A stretch of 64,000 nucleotides of DNA from Bacillus sp. F19 (lineage in GTDB: Bacteria > Bacillota > Bacilli > Bacillales > Bacillaceae): the NCBI GenBank assembly GCA_023823795.1, contig CP085710.1, forward strand, positions 62,001-126,000, read 5' to 3'. Below, one piece after another: positions 8,921 to 15,794 of the stretch. Numbering within the stretch: the first letter of the stretch is position 1; every line of letters starts with the position of its first letter. The notes beneath the pieces were generated by a model that was given only the letters and a program-made list of their open reading frames with translations, was not told the DNA's origin and made no database searches. Position numbers and translations under genes: made by a program.

Positions 8921-9457
8921 ATGAAAGCAACTGGTATAGTACGTCGTATTGATGATTTAGGCCGTGTGGTGATCCCGAAGGAAATTCGCAGAACCCTGCG
9001 CATCAGAGAAGGAGATCCGCTTGAAATCTTCGTCGATCGAGACGGAGAAGTGATATTGAAAAAGTATTCACCTATAAGCGAGCTTGGCGATTTTGCAAAA
9101 GAATATGCTGATGCTCTATATGACAGCCTTGGACATCCCGTGCTGATATGTGACCGTGACACATACATAGCAGTTTCAGGAGGCTCTAAAAAGGAATACA
9201 TGAATAAAAATATAAGCGAACAGGTAGAAAAAGCAATGGAAGAACGCAGCTCTGTGCTGAACACAGAAGGCGGGAATATCCAATTGATAGATGGAACAAG
9301 CGAAGAGCTTAAATCCTTCACAGTTGGACCGATTGTTGCCAATGGAGATCCTATCGGTGCTGTTGTTATCTTTTCAAAGGATCAGGATGTAGGAGAAGTA
9401 GAGCATAAAGCAGTAGAAACTGCAGCTGGGTTTTTGGCGCGCCAAATGGAACAGTAG
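8921..9457 (+). CDS. spoVT: Stage V sporulation transcription regulator SpoVT
   Basis: A forespore DNA-binding protein that adjusts sigma-G-dependent genes. Its 178 residues equal the B. subtilis length. The N-terminal SpoVT-AbrB swapped-hairpin domain spans about 1-50 (ATGIVRRIDDLGRVVIPKEI), and the C-terminal GAF-like domain about 55-178, ending in FLARQMEQ. The ATG at 8921 follows a GTGAGG site. In B. subtilis spoVT is sigma-G dependent; I could not find a convincing sigma-G promoter here. A terminator follows closely. Confidence 0.97.
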   Translation: MKATGIVRRIDDLGRVVIPKEIRRTLRIREGDPLEIFVDRDGEVILKKYSPISELGDFAKEYADALYDSLGHPVLICDRDTYIAVSGGSKKEYMNKNISEQVEKAMEERSSVLNTEGGNIQLIDGTSEELKSFTVGPIVANGDPIGAVVIFSKDQDVGEVEHKAVETAAGFLARQMEQ

Positions 9458-9480
9458 TCATTATTCATATAGTTTTATCT

Positions 9481-9506
9481 AGGCAGCGATTTTTGCTGCC
9501 TTTTCC
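9481..9506 (+). terminator. Intrinsic terminator after spoVT
   Basis: AGGCAGC pairs with GCTGCC across a short GATTTTT loop and is followed by TTTT. It lies 23 bases after the spoVT stop. Confidence 0.85.
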
Positions 9507-9524
9507 TATTGAATACTTATAGAG

Positions 9525-9585
9525 TCTTGATCGATGTCCAGCTCCTTATCTGTCTGCCTGCGCTAAACGGGCGCTTCCGCTTTTC
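9525..9585. repeat. Short copy of a Bacillaceae interspersed repeat
   Basis: The block runs from TCTTGATCGATGTCCAGCTC to GGGCGCTTCCGCTTTTC. Both ends resemble the ends of a repeat I recall as common between genes of many Bacillus relatives (starting near TGTCCAGCTCC and ending near GCGCTTCCGCTTTTC). Here the middle is mostly lost. The identification rests on memory, not on a search. Confidence 0.5.
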
Positions 9586-9610
9586 TGAAGATGGAGCGGG
9601 TTACATATTG

Positions 9611-9619
9611 TGGTATAAT
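9611..9619 (+). promoter_or_regulatory. Extended -10 promoter of yabM
   Basis: TGGTATAAT at 9611-9619 is a perfect extended -10 element (TGN-TATAAT). The expected -35 position (9591-9596) reads ATGGAG and is weak, so the promoter would depend on the extended element. It lies about 40 bases before yabM. Confidence 0.55.
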
Positions 9620-9657
9620 AGGCACGTTCAGCTTAAAATTGGAAGGAGAATTGGGCG

Positions 9658-11250
9658 ATGAACGTCCGTTCTGATACATCAGCAAATCTCTTTCTGCAAG
9701 GTGCCTTTGTACTGACACTTGCGGGACTGATTATAAAGATAATGAGCGCTGCTTACAGGGTGCCCTATCAAAATATTGTCGGAGACATAGGGTTTTACAT
9801 ATACCAGCAGGTTTATCCTTTTTACGGAATTGCCATTATGCTTGCTACAACCGGATTTCCGGTCATTATTTCAAAATTAATCATCGAATTTGGAGACAGA
9901 GAAAACGATTCCTCGATTTTTTCTATAGTAAAGATTTCCTTTTTGTTCTTAATTGCAGTTTGTACTTTATTCTTTTTATGCCTCTATTTTGGTGCAGTGT
10001 ACATTTCAGAAATCATGGGGGACACAGAGCTTGCCCCGCTGCTTAAAATTATTTCATTTTCTTTTCTGCTGATTCCCTTTATATCGATTGCGAGGGGTTA
10101 TTTTCAAGGATTTGATAATATGCTTCCTACTGCTCTCTCCCAAGTGACAGAACAAGGGATCAGAGTTGTAACGATCCTTTTCTTTTCATATATTCTGATT
10201 CACAATGGATACTCCCTTTACGAAGCGGGAGAAGGGGCTTTATTCGGCTCATTGACAGGCGGGCTGGCTGCTGCTGCAGTGTTATCTGTATTTTTGGCAA
10301 GAGACAAAAAAAGAGGTTTTCCTTTTCGAACAGGGAAATCATCCATTAACACAAAAACAATCGTTAAATATTTATTAATAAATACTATGACCATTTGCAT
10401 CACAAGCTTAATGCTGATTTTCATCCAATTGATTGATGCGATGCAGCTATATTCGGCGCTTCGCTCAAACGGAATTGAAATGTCCGCTGCCAAAGCTCTA
10501 AAAGGCATATATGACAGGGGTCAGCCTCTGATTCAGATTGGGACTGTCGCAGCAACATCCTTTTCCTTATCTTTAGTTCCGCTTATCTCATATGCGAAAA
10601 AGAATCATGAAGCTTACGTGATTGAAGATAAAATAACGAGCTCCATGAAAATCTGCACAGTAATTGGAACGGGTGCAGCAGCAGGACTGATTATGATTAT
10701 GGAGCCGACAAACATCATGCTGTACCGGGATGCATCGGGAACGAAAGTACTGGCTGTTTTAGGCGTTTCAGTCATTTTTACATCCTATGCACTGACACTT
10801 TCTGCGATCTTGCACGGGCTAAGTTTCACTTTTTTTCCTGCAGCTGCAGTTCTGATTGGAACAGCAGTTAAACTTGGTTTAAACATTCTTTTGGTTCCGT
10901 CGATGAATACGGAGGGGGCAGCTGTTGCAACAGTTGCTGCATATGCAGTGATCAGTCTTCTGAATGCCTATTATTTGAAAACGAAAGGCTACATGCTGAT
11001 CAGCTGGATGGATATTCTCAAAACTGCCGCCGCTGCAGGTCTGATGATTGCGGTACTTTTTCTTTATATGTCGGTCTTTGATCAATATTGGGCGGACCAT
11101 GACCGTGTGGCGGCTGCAATAGGATCATTAATGGGTGCTTTAACAGGAGCGGTCATCTATATAATGGCCATTTTAAAACTATCTATTTTTACAAATAATG
11201 AACTAGCTGCATTTCCGGGCGGAAAAAAGCTTGAGAAGTTTTTAAAATAA
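9658..11250 (+). CDS. yabM: Polysaccharide biosynthesis / MOP-family membrane flippase-like protein YabM
   Basis: A 530-residue integral membrane protein with about 12-14 hydrophobic segments spread over its length. The N-terminus (NLFLQGAFVLTLAGLIIKIMSAAYRVPYQNIVGD) is typical of the SpoVB/MurJ/YtgP branch of the MOP exporter superfamily. Such proteins move lipid-linked cell-wall precursors, but the substrate of YabM is not settled and I do not assign one. Length matches B. subtilis YabM (about 532). The ATG at 9658 follows GGAAGGAGAA. yabN begins 17 bases downstream, so the two are probably co-transcribed. Confidence 0.9.
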   Translation: MNVRSDTSANLFLQGAFVLTLAGLIIKIMSAAYRVPYQNIVGDIGFYIYQQVYPFYGIAIMLATTGFPVIISKLIIEFGDRENDSSIFSIVKISFLFLIAVCTLFFLCLYFGAVYISEIMGDTELAPLLKIISFSFLLIPFISIARGYFQGFDNMLPTALSQVTEQGIRVVTILFFSYILIHNGYSLYEAGEGALFGSLTGGLAAAAVLSVFLARDKKRGFPFRTGKSSINTKTIVKYLLINTMTICITSLMLIFIQLIDAMQLYSALRSNGIEMSAAKALKGIYDRGQPLIQIGTVAATSFSLSLVPLISYAKKNHEAYVIEDKITSSMKICTVIGTGAAAGLIMIMEPTNIMLYRDASGTKVLAVLGVSVIFTSYALTLSAILHGLSFTFFPAAAVLIGTAVKLGLNILLVPSMNTEGAAVATVAAYAVISLLNAYYLKTKGYMLISWMDILKTAAAAGLMIAVLFLYMSVFDQYWADHDRVAAAIGSLMGALTGAVIYIMAILKLSIFTNNELAAFPGGKKLEKFLK

Positions 11251-11267
11251 ATGAAACGGGGTATGGA

Positions 11268-12740
11268 ATGATGGCGAAAAAGATTACTGTTGTAGGACTT
11301 GGGGGCTCAGATGCCAGTCATTTGCCGCTTGGAGTTTATCGTAAACTTACATCAGCCTCCCACTTGTTTTTAAGAACAAAAGAACATCCTGTGGTTGATG
11401 AACTGAGGGCAGAACTGCCGGATTTCAGGACATTTGATCACCTTTACGAAGAGAATGACAAGTTCGGTGATGTTTACGCTAAAATTGAACTGGAGCTATA
11501 CAAGGAAGCGGAAGATAAAGAGATTATTTATGCTGTTCCTGGACATCCGCTTGTTGCAGAGCAGACGGTGCAATTGCTTCTTCAAAATGGCGGACAGAAA
11601 GGCTATGAGATCCATATAGCTGGAGGCCAAAGCTTTTTAGATGCCACATTTACTGCGCTTCAAATCGATCCGATTGATGGGTTTCAAATGGTTGACGGTC
11701 TGACGATGAAGAGAGAACAGTTAAATTTCAGACAGCATTTGATTATTTGCCAGGTATATGACCAAATGGTTGCTTCTGAAGTGAAATTAACTCTGATGGA
11801 AGATTTGCCTGATGACTATGAGGTTAAGATTATTACGGCGGCCGGAAGCAGTGAGCAAAAGATCGTAAAGGTACCCCTTTTTGAGCTTGACCGGGTTACG
11901 TCGGTTAACAACTTAACAAGTGTGTATGTACCTCCTGCAGAAGATGAGAGCATTCTGAATCATCAATTTTCAGCACTGCGCGCGGTGATTGCTGAGCTTC
12001 GGGGGCCAAATGGGTGCCCGTGGGATTTAAAGCAGACCCATCAGTCCCTGAAAAAATATTTAATTGAAGAATGCTATGAGTTAATAGAGGCCATTGACGA
12101 AGAGGATGATGAACATGTGGTTGAAGAGCTTGGAGATGTTCTGCTTCAGGTCATGCTGCATTCTCAAATTGGCTCAGACGATGGCATGTTCTCCATTGAT
12201 GATGTCATCAGAACATTAACAGAAAAAATGATCCGCAGACATCCTCATGTTTTTTCAACTGCTGTTGTAAGCGGAACAGACGAAGTCCTGTCGAACTGGC
12301 AGGAGATAAAACGTGCAGAGAAGGGATCTGATGAAAAAGAATCCCTATTGAAATCCATTGCCGGTTCACTCCCTGCATTATCTAAGGCCTACCATATTCA
12401 AAAGAAGGCTGCAAAAGTCGGTTTTGACTGGGATCATGCTGAGTCAGCGTGGGAAAAGGTTCATGAAGAGATGCAGGAATTCAAGGCTGAAACAGCAGAA
12501 AATCATGCTGATCAAACGAAGATCCTGGCGGAGTTTGGGGACATCCTCTTTGCACTGGTCAACATCGGCAGATTTTACGGAGTTGAACCTGAGGAAGCCT
12601 TATCGGCAACCAATCATAAATTTAAAAGACGATTCGAATATATTGAGAAAAAGGCAGTTGAACTGAATCTAAACCTGGAACAAATGTCTCTTGAACAAAT
12701 GGATTCTTACTGGGATGAAGCAAAAAGCAAAGGGCTATAA
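11268..12740 (+). CDS. yabN: YabN: tetrapyrrole-methylase-like domain fused to MazG NTP pyrophosphohydrolase
   Basis: A 490-residue two-part protein. Residues about 1-220 form a tetrapyrrole (uroporphyrin-III) methylase-like domain beginning KKITVVGLGGSDASHLPLG. Residues about 250-490 form the MazG part, with GCPWDLKQTHQSLKKYLIEE and the metal-binding pattern EECYEL...EELGDVLLQ, plus a second MazG-like block near residues 385-440. MazG domains hydrolyse nucleoside triphosphates to monophosphates, cleaning the pool. The role of the methylase part is unknown. The start may be ATG 11268 or the adjacent ATG 11271; both follow GGGG at 11258-11261. Confidence 0.93.
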   Translation: MMAKKITVVGLGGSDASHLPLGVYRKLTSASHLFLRTKEHPVVDELRAELPDFRTFDHLYEENDKFGDVYAKIELELYKEAEDKEIIYAVPGHPLVAEQTVQLLLQNGGQKGYEIHIAGGQSFLDATFTALQIDPIDGFQMVDGLTMKREQLNFRQHLIICQVYDQMVASEVKLTLMEDLPDDYEVKIITAAGSSEQKIVKVPLFELDRVTSVNNLTSVYVPPAEDESILNHQFSALRAVIAELRGPNGCPWDLKQTHQSLKKYLIEECYELIEAIDEEDDEHVVEELGDVLLQVMLHSQIGSDDGMFSIDDVIRTLTEKMIRRHPHVFSTAVVSGTDEVLSNWQEIKRAEKGSDEKESLLKSIAGSLPALSKAYHIQKKAAKVGFDWDHAESAWEKVHEEMQEFKAETAENHADQTKILAEFGDILFALVNIGRFYGVEPEEALSATNHKFKRRFEYIEKKAVELNLNLEQMSLEQMDSYWDEAKSKGL

Positions 12741-12755
12741 AGGGGTGATGAAAAG

Positions 12756-13019
12756 ATGAGACTAGATAAATTTTTGAAGGTTTCAAGACTGATTAAAAGA
12801 AGAACACTTGCAAAAGAAGTGTCTGACCAAGGCAGAATAACGGTTAATGGCACAGTGGCAAAAGCAAGTTCTATTGTAAAATTAGGTGATGAGCTTGCCA
12901 TTCGATTTGGGCAAAAACGCATCATCGTGAAAATTGAAAACCTGCAGGATTCTTCTAAAAAAGAAGATGCAGCGGGCATGTATTCACTTGTAAAAGAAGA
13001 AAAAATCAGCGAAGAATAG
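12756..13019 (+). CDS. rqcP: RqcP, S4-domain ribosome quality control factor
   Basis: An 87-residue S4 RNA-binding protein (YabO/Hsp15-like). The S4 fold covers about residues 1-65: MRLDKFLKVSRLIKRRTLAKE, then GRITVNG and SSIVKLGDELAIRFG. In B. subtilis RqcP works with RqcH on stalled 50S subunits to add alanine tails to incomplete peptides. The ribosome site AAAGGGGTGATG overlaps the yabN stop, so it is translated as part of the yabM-yabN-rqcP unit. Confidence 0.92.
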   Translation: MRLDKFLKVSRLIKRRTLAKEVSDQGRITVNGTVAKASSIVKLGDELAIRFGQKRIIVKIENLQDSSKKEDAAGMYSLVKEEKISEE

Positions 13020-13043
13020 AATTTGATATCATGTGAGGGCTTG

Positions 13044-13073
13044 TTCTATTTCGCATTCTTGGCTCATAGAAAT
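13044..13073 (+). promoter_or_regulatory. Possible sigma-E promoter of yabP-yabQ
   Basis: TTCTATTT at 13044-13051 and CATAGAAA at 13065-13072 with a 13-base spacer fit the sigma-E boxes in roughly 6 of 8 positions each. yabP-yabQ is sigma-E dependent in B. subtilis, which motivates the call, but the match is imperfect. Confidence 0.4.
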
Positions 13074-13111
13074 AGGTAAGAATATTTCTTAGAAGAATGC
13101 GGGGGTTGGCA

Positions 13112-13417
13112 ATGAATCAATATTATGATAATCAATCACAGCCTAAGGGAACGATCCAGGAGCATGATGTTATTATGAGAGGCCGTAAACTGCTTGATAT
13201 TACAGGCGTTACACATGTTGAAAGCTTTGATAATGAAGAATTTCTGCTTGAGACGGTGATGGGTGCTCTTGCTATCCGCGGTGAGAATCTCCAAATGAAA
13301 AATTTGGACGTAGATAAAGGGATCGTCTCAATAAAAGGAAGAATTTTTGATCTCGTTTATCTGGATGAGCATCAGACGGAGAAAGCTAAAGGACTCTTTA
13401 GCAAGTTATTTAAATGA
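13112..13417 (+). CDS. yabP: Sporulation protein YabP
   Basis: A 101-residue member of the YabP/YqfC family, small mother-cell proteins of spore formation. Typical residues are HDVIMRGRKLLDITGVTHVESFDNEEFLLET and GENLQMKNLDVDKGIVSIKGRI. The biochemical role is unknown. I choose ATG 13112, preceded by GGGGG at 13101-13105, because the family starts close to this point; an in-frame ATG at 13097 would add five residues and overlap the ribosome site. The stop overlaps the yabQ start by 4 bases (ATGA), indicating translational coupling. Confidence 0.9.
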   Translation: MNQYYDNQSQPKGTIQEHDVIMRGRKLLDITGVTHVESFDNEEFLLETVMGALAIRGENLQMKNLDVDKGIVSIKGRIFDLVYLDEHQTEKAKGLFSKLFK

Positions 13418-14043
13418 CGCTCTCCACTCAATTCCTGACGATGCTTTCCATGGTTTGTTCAGGCTGTTTTATTGGCGCTTCACTAGATACTTACGGCCGC
13501 TTTCTTATGCGGCCGAGAAGAGCCAAATGGGTTGTATTCATAAATGACATCCTATTCTGGCTCGTACAGGGCCTCCTTTTATTTTATATTCTCCTGAATG
13601 TGAATGAAGGGGAATTCCGCATATACATTCTGCTTGCCCTGCTGTGCGGATATGCGGCATATCAAAGCTTGATCAAAGGTATTTACTTAGCTCTTCTCGA
13701 ATTCATTATTAAGTGTACAGTAGGCATTTATAAGACGATGCTGAAGATGGGAAACTTTTTTTTAATTAAGCCAATTGTTGGCATTTTTAATTTATTGACA
13801 GCAATTATAAGCGGACTTGTCATTTTTTTATGGAACTTGTTAAAATGGATGGCAAGAGTGGTTTATGCCATTGCAAAGGTGCTGTTATCTCCCGTTTTTT
13901 GGATCTTAAAAGGATTGTGGAGACTGATTCCATTGTCCATCAGAAACTTTTTTTACAGGTTTTTCAAAAAAACGGCAGGACTTTATGAGAAAATCAAGAA
14001 TAAGAGTGGTAACTTATGGATTTCGTGGAAAAAGAAGAAATAA
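13414..14043 (+). CDS. yabQ: Sporulation membrane protein YabQ
   Basis: A 209-residue membrane protein with about four hydrophobic segments in the first 160 residues (for example FINDILFWLVQGLLLFYILL and IIVGIFNLLTAIISGLVIFLW-like stretches) and a strongly basic C-terminus ending WKKKK. YabQ acts in the mother cell and is needed for normal cortex formation in B. subtilis. It overlaps yabP by ATGA, so both are made from one mRNA. It is followed 13 bases later by divIC. Confidence 0.9.
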   Translation: MTLSTQFLTMLSMVCSGCFIGASLDTYGRFLMRPRRAKWVVFINDILFWLVQGLLLFYILLNVNEGEFRIYILLALLCGYAAYQSLIKGIYLALLEFIIKCTVGIYKTMLKMGNFFLIKPIVGIFNLLTAIISGLVIFLWNLLKWMARVVYAIAKVLLSPVFWILKGLWRLIPLSIRNFFYRFFKKTAGLYEKIKNKSGNLWISWKKKK

Positions 14044-14056
14044 AGGAGGCTAATAA

Positions 14057-14437
14057 ATGAGTCTCGCTAAAGACCGGAAAATTACGCAGCTTCAATCACA
14101 GTATATGCAGCAGCAGGAGCGGAAAGATCAGATATTAAAAAGGCGAAAACGCGGATTGATCAGACGGTTGACATTATTTGGATTGATTGCAGCGGTAACT
14201 TCTGTTATCGTATTAACGACTCTCATATCTCAATCTAGTGCCATTAATGAGAAGGTTCATCAAAAGAAAGAACTTCAAACTCAATTAACGGAGCTTCAAA
14301 AAGAGGAAAAGGTATTAGAGGAAGAAATCGTAAAGTTGAATGATGATGAGTATATTGCTAAAATTGCTCGTCGGGACTATTTTTTATCTGAAGACAATGA
14401 GATTATCTTCACGTTGCCAAAAAAAGATAAAGAGTAG
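14057..14437 (+). CDS. divIC: Cell division protein DivIC (FtsB-like)
   Basis: A small bitopic membrane protein of 126 residues. A basic cytoplasmic N-terminus (about 1-36, with KRRKRGLIRRL) is followed by one transmembrane helix (about 37-58) and an extracellular coiled coil rich in Lys, Glu, Gln and Leu (about 62-100). The C-terminus has the family motif YIAKIARRDYFLSEDNEIIF. DivIC joins FtsL and DivIB at the septum. AAAGGAGG overlaps the yabQ stop, so it is expressed at least partly with yabQ. Confidence 0.95.
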   Translation: MSLAKDRKITQLQSQYMQQQERKDQILKRRKRGLIRRLTLFGLIAAVTSVIVLTTLISQSSAINEKVHQKKELQTQLTELQKEEKVLEEEIVKLNDDEYIAKIARRDYFLSEDNEIIFTLPKKDKE

Positions 14438-14442
14438 TGTTG

Positions 14443-14472
14443 TTGACACTTGATTTTTGGATTATGTATAAT
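14443..14472 (+). promoter_or_regulatory. Strong sigma-A promoter of yabR
   Basis: Perfect TTGACA at 14443-14448 and perfect TATAAT at 14467-14472 with an 18-base spacer. It begins 6 bases after the divIC stop, so yabR has its own strong start. Confidence 0.85.
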
Positions 14473-14518
14473 TAAATAAATGAGTTTTTTATGTTTATTA
14501 AGGAGGAGCATTTTTTTT

Positions 14519-14971
14519 ATGTCGATAGAAGTTGGCAGCAAGTTACAGGGTAAGGTAACGGGCATTACAAATTTCGGAGCGTTCGTAGAGCTTTCGGGTG
14601 GCACTACAGGACTCGTCCACATCAGTGAAGTTGCTGATAATTATGTGAAAGATATTAACGATCACTTAAAAGTCGGTGACGAGGTAACGGTTAAAGTCAT
14701 CAATGTAGAGAAAGACGGAAAAATTGGCTTGTCAATTAAAAAGGCAATTGATCGTCCTGAGCGCCCAGAACGTTCAGAACGCCCGAATCGCTCAGACCGT
14801 CCAAACCGCTCAGATCGTCCAAGAGGCAGAACGAACACAAATGAATTCCGCCCTAAAGAGAATTTCGAGCAAAAAATGAGCAGATTCTTAAAAGACAGTG
14901 AGGATCGCTTATCATCACTTAAACGCAATACAGAATCAAAGCGCGGCGGTCGCGGAGCAAGAAGAGGTTAA
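14519..14971 (+). CDS. yabR: S1-domain RNA-binding protein YabR
   Basis: A 150-residue protein. Residues about 1-75 form a single S1 (OB-fold) RNA-binding domain like those of PNPase: VGSKLQGKVTGITNFGAFVEL, GLVHISEVADNYVKD, GDEVTVKVINVEKDGKIGLS. Residues about 78-105 are a charged repeat of Arg-Pro with Glu, Ser, Asn and Asp, and the tail ends in RGGRGARRG, probably unstructured RNA-binding sequence. The B. subtilis homologue is shorter (about 128). ATG 14519 follows AAGGAGGAG; an upstream ATG at 14480 would precede the ribosome site. Function is unproven, likely translation or RNA-related. Confidence 0.9.
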   Translation: MSIEVGSKLQGKVTGITNFGAFVELSGGTTGLVHISEVADNYVKDINDHLKVGDEVTVKVINVEKDGKIGLSIKKAIDRPERPERSERPNRSDRPNRSDRPRGRTNTNEFRPKENFEQKMSRFLKDSEDRLSSLKRNTESKRGGRGARRG

Positions 14972-15007
14972 CTTGCTGCTATCTGATATAAATGCTGAAA
15001 CGGCAGA

Positions 15008-15038
15008 GGAAGTACATGAGAATGTGCTTTCTTTTTTT
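15008..15038 (+). terminator. Terminator after yabR
   Basis: AGTACAT at 15011-15017 pairs with ATGTGCT at 15022-15028 around GAGA, with extra A/T pairs outside, then TTCTTTTTTT. It ends the yabR transcript. Confidence 0.7.
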
Positions 15039-15212
15039 ATGGATAAGGAAGTATGTGGATATCCGCATTCGTGTCTATAGCTCCAGTTTTTGTGCTGGGC
15101 GCCACTAGTTGGCTAATAAAAGGCTATTTAAGCTTATTGATTAGAATAACGGGTGAAAAATCAAGCAAAAGGATAAATGGGTTGTTTTAGCTACTAAACA
15201 ATTCCACTGCTT

Positions 15213-15243
15213 GCCGGGATGATTGGTCCGGTCTGTTTTTTTT
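15213..15243 (+). terminator. Second terminator-like hairpin upstream of the tRNA genes
   Basis: GCCGG at 15213-15217 pairs with CCGGT at 15228-15232 and is followed by a run of eight T (15235-15242). It could stop any read-through before the tRNA promoter. Confidence 0.5.
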
Positions 15244-15368
15244 CACTGCCGAAGCGTTCAGGCGGTTCTCTATATCTTTATCTGCTCAAAACGAGTGAAC
15301 GATTTTTCATGAATAGATCCCATTTATTCCGACAGCGTTTACTGAATATTTCAACTTTCTTTTTTTTG

Positions 15369-15397
15369 TTGACGAAAGTCGAAATCCTTTGTATTAT
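15369..15397 (+). promoter_or_regulatory. Sigma-A promoter of the tRNA-Met/tRNA-Glu unit
   Basis: TTGACG at 15369-15374 and TATTAT at 15392-15397 with an ideal 17-base spacer, 36 bases before the first tRNA. Confidence 0.85.
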
Positions 15398-15432
15398 ATA
15401 TCTTGTGCCTTATAACATTTGGCAGTTAAAAT

Positions 15433-15509
15433 GGCGGTGTAGCTCAGCTGGCTAGAGCGTACGGTTCATACCCGTGAGGTCGTGGGTTCGACTCCCTCCG
15501 CCGCTACCA
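15433..15509 (+). tRNA. tRNA-Met (CAT), elongator type
   Basis: A 77-base cloverleaf with an anticodon loop TTCATAC (anticodon CAT), T-loop GGTTCGA and encoded CCA at 15507-15509. It begins GGCGGTG, as the B. subtilis elongator Met-tRNA does, and not the CGCGGGG of the initiator. It heads a two-gene unit with tRNA-Glu, placed before spoIIE as in B. subtilis. Confidence 0.95.
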
Positions 15510-15517
15510 TTTTTTCC

Positions 15518-15589
15518 GGCCCGTTGGTCAAGCGGTTAAGACACCGCCCTTTCACGGCGGTAACACGGGTTCGAATCCCGTACGGGTCA
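15518..15589 (+). tRNA. tRNA-Glu (TTC)
   Basis: A 72-base tRNA with acceptor GGCCCGT/ACGGGTC, anticodon stem CCGCC/GGCGG and loop CTTTCAC (anticodon TTC). After the discriminator A the genome reads TCA, so CCA must be completed by tRNA nucleotidyltransferase. Nine bases follow tRNA-Met; a strong terminator comes right after. Confidence 0.95.
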
Positions 15590-15597
15590 TCAAGATG

Positions 15598-15635
15598 AAA
15601 ACCCTGATTTTCCTTAATGGAAAATCAGGGTTTTT
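15598..15635 (+). terminator. Intrinsic terminator after the tRNA pair
   Basis: AAAACCCTGATTTTCC pairs with GGAAAATCAGGGTTTT around a short loop and runs into T residues. The stem is long and perfect. Confidence 0.93.
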
Positions 15636-15676
15636 GTTGTTTTCATTATGAAAATAAAAAGCTTTTTCGGGCATTT

Positions 15677-15761
15677 TGTCGCTATTCAAAAAAACAGTCG
15701 AACGTTTCTTGGGATAAGCTTCCTTCTTTTGACAAAATCTTTTTTTTACCTTCGATATAAT
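15677..15761 (+). promoter_or_regulatory. Spo0A-controlled promoter of spoIIE
   Basis: TTGACA at 15729-15734 and TATAAT at 15756-15761 are both perfect but 21 bases apart. This over-long spacing is the hallmark of Spo0A-activated sigma-A promoters such as B. subtilis spoIIE and spoIIG. Upstream are two near matches to the Spo0A box TGTCGAA: TGTCGCT at 15677-15683 and AGTCGAA at 15696-15702. The -35 region itself, read on the minus strand (TTTTGTCAAAA), is another near match. Confidence 0.85.
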
Positions 15762-15794
15762 AACCACATCATTAAAAAGTGGGGGAATGAAAAT

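Larger units (their letters stand above)
14972..15368. other. Long intergenic region between yabR and the tRNA promoter
   Basis: No protein gene with a credible ribosome site is seen here. It holds two terminator-like hairpins (about 15008-15038 and 15213-15243), a 16-bp near-perfect palindrome ATGTGGATATCCGCAT at 15053-15068, and a stretch near 15070-15110 (AGCTCCAG ... GGGCGCC) that faintly recalls the interspersed repeat at 9525. The rest is A/T-rich without recognised features. Confidence 0.5.

Noticed and set aside
14757-14825. Short repeated units in yabR taken as a CRISPR-like array
   Set aside because: The repeats are in-frame codons of a charged tail without spacers; no CRISPR array or cas gene is present in the window.
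14662-14928. Antisense ORF of 88 codons opposite yabR
   Set aside because: It mirrors the Arg-Pro repeat of YabR on the other strand and has no ribosome site.
15648-15794. Longer N-terminus for SpoIIE
   Set aside because: The extension covers the Spo0A-type promoter and lacks similarity to SpoIIE.
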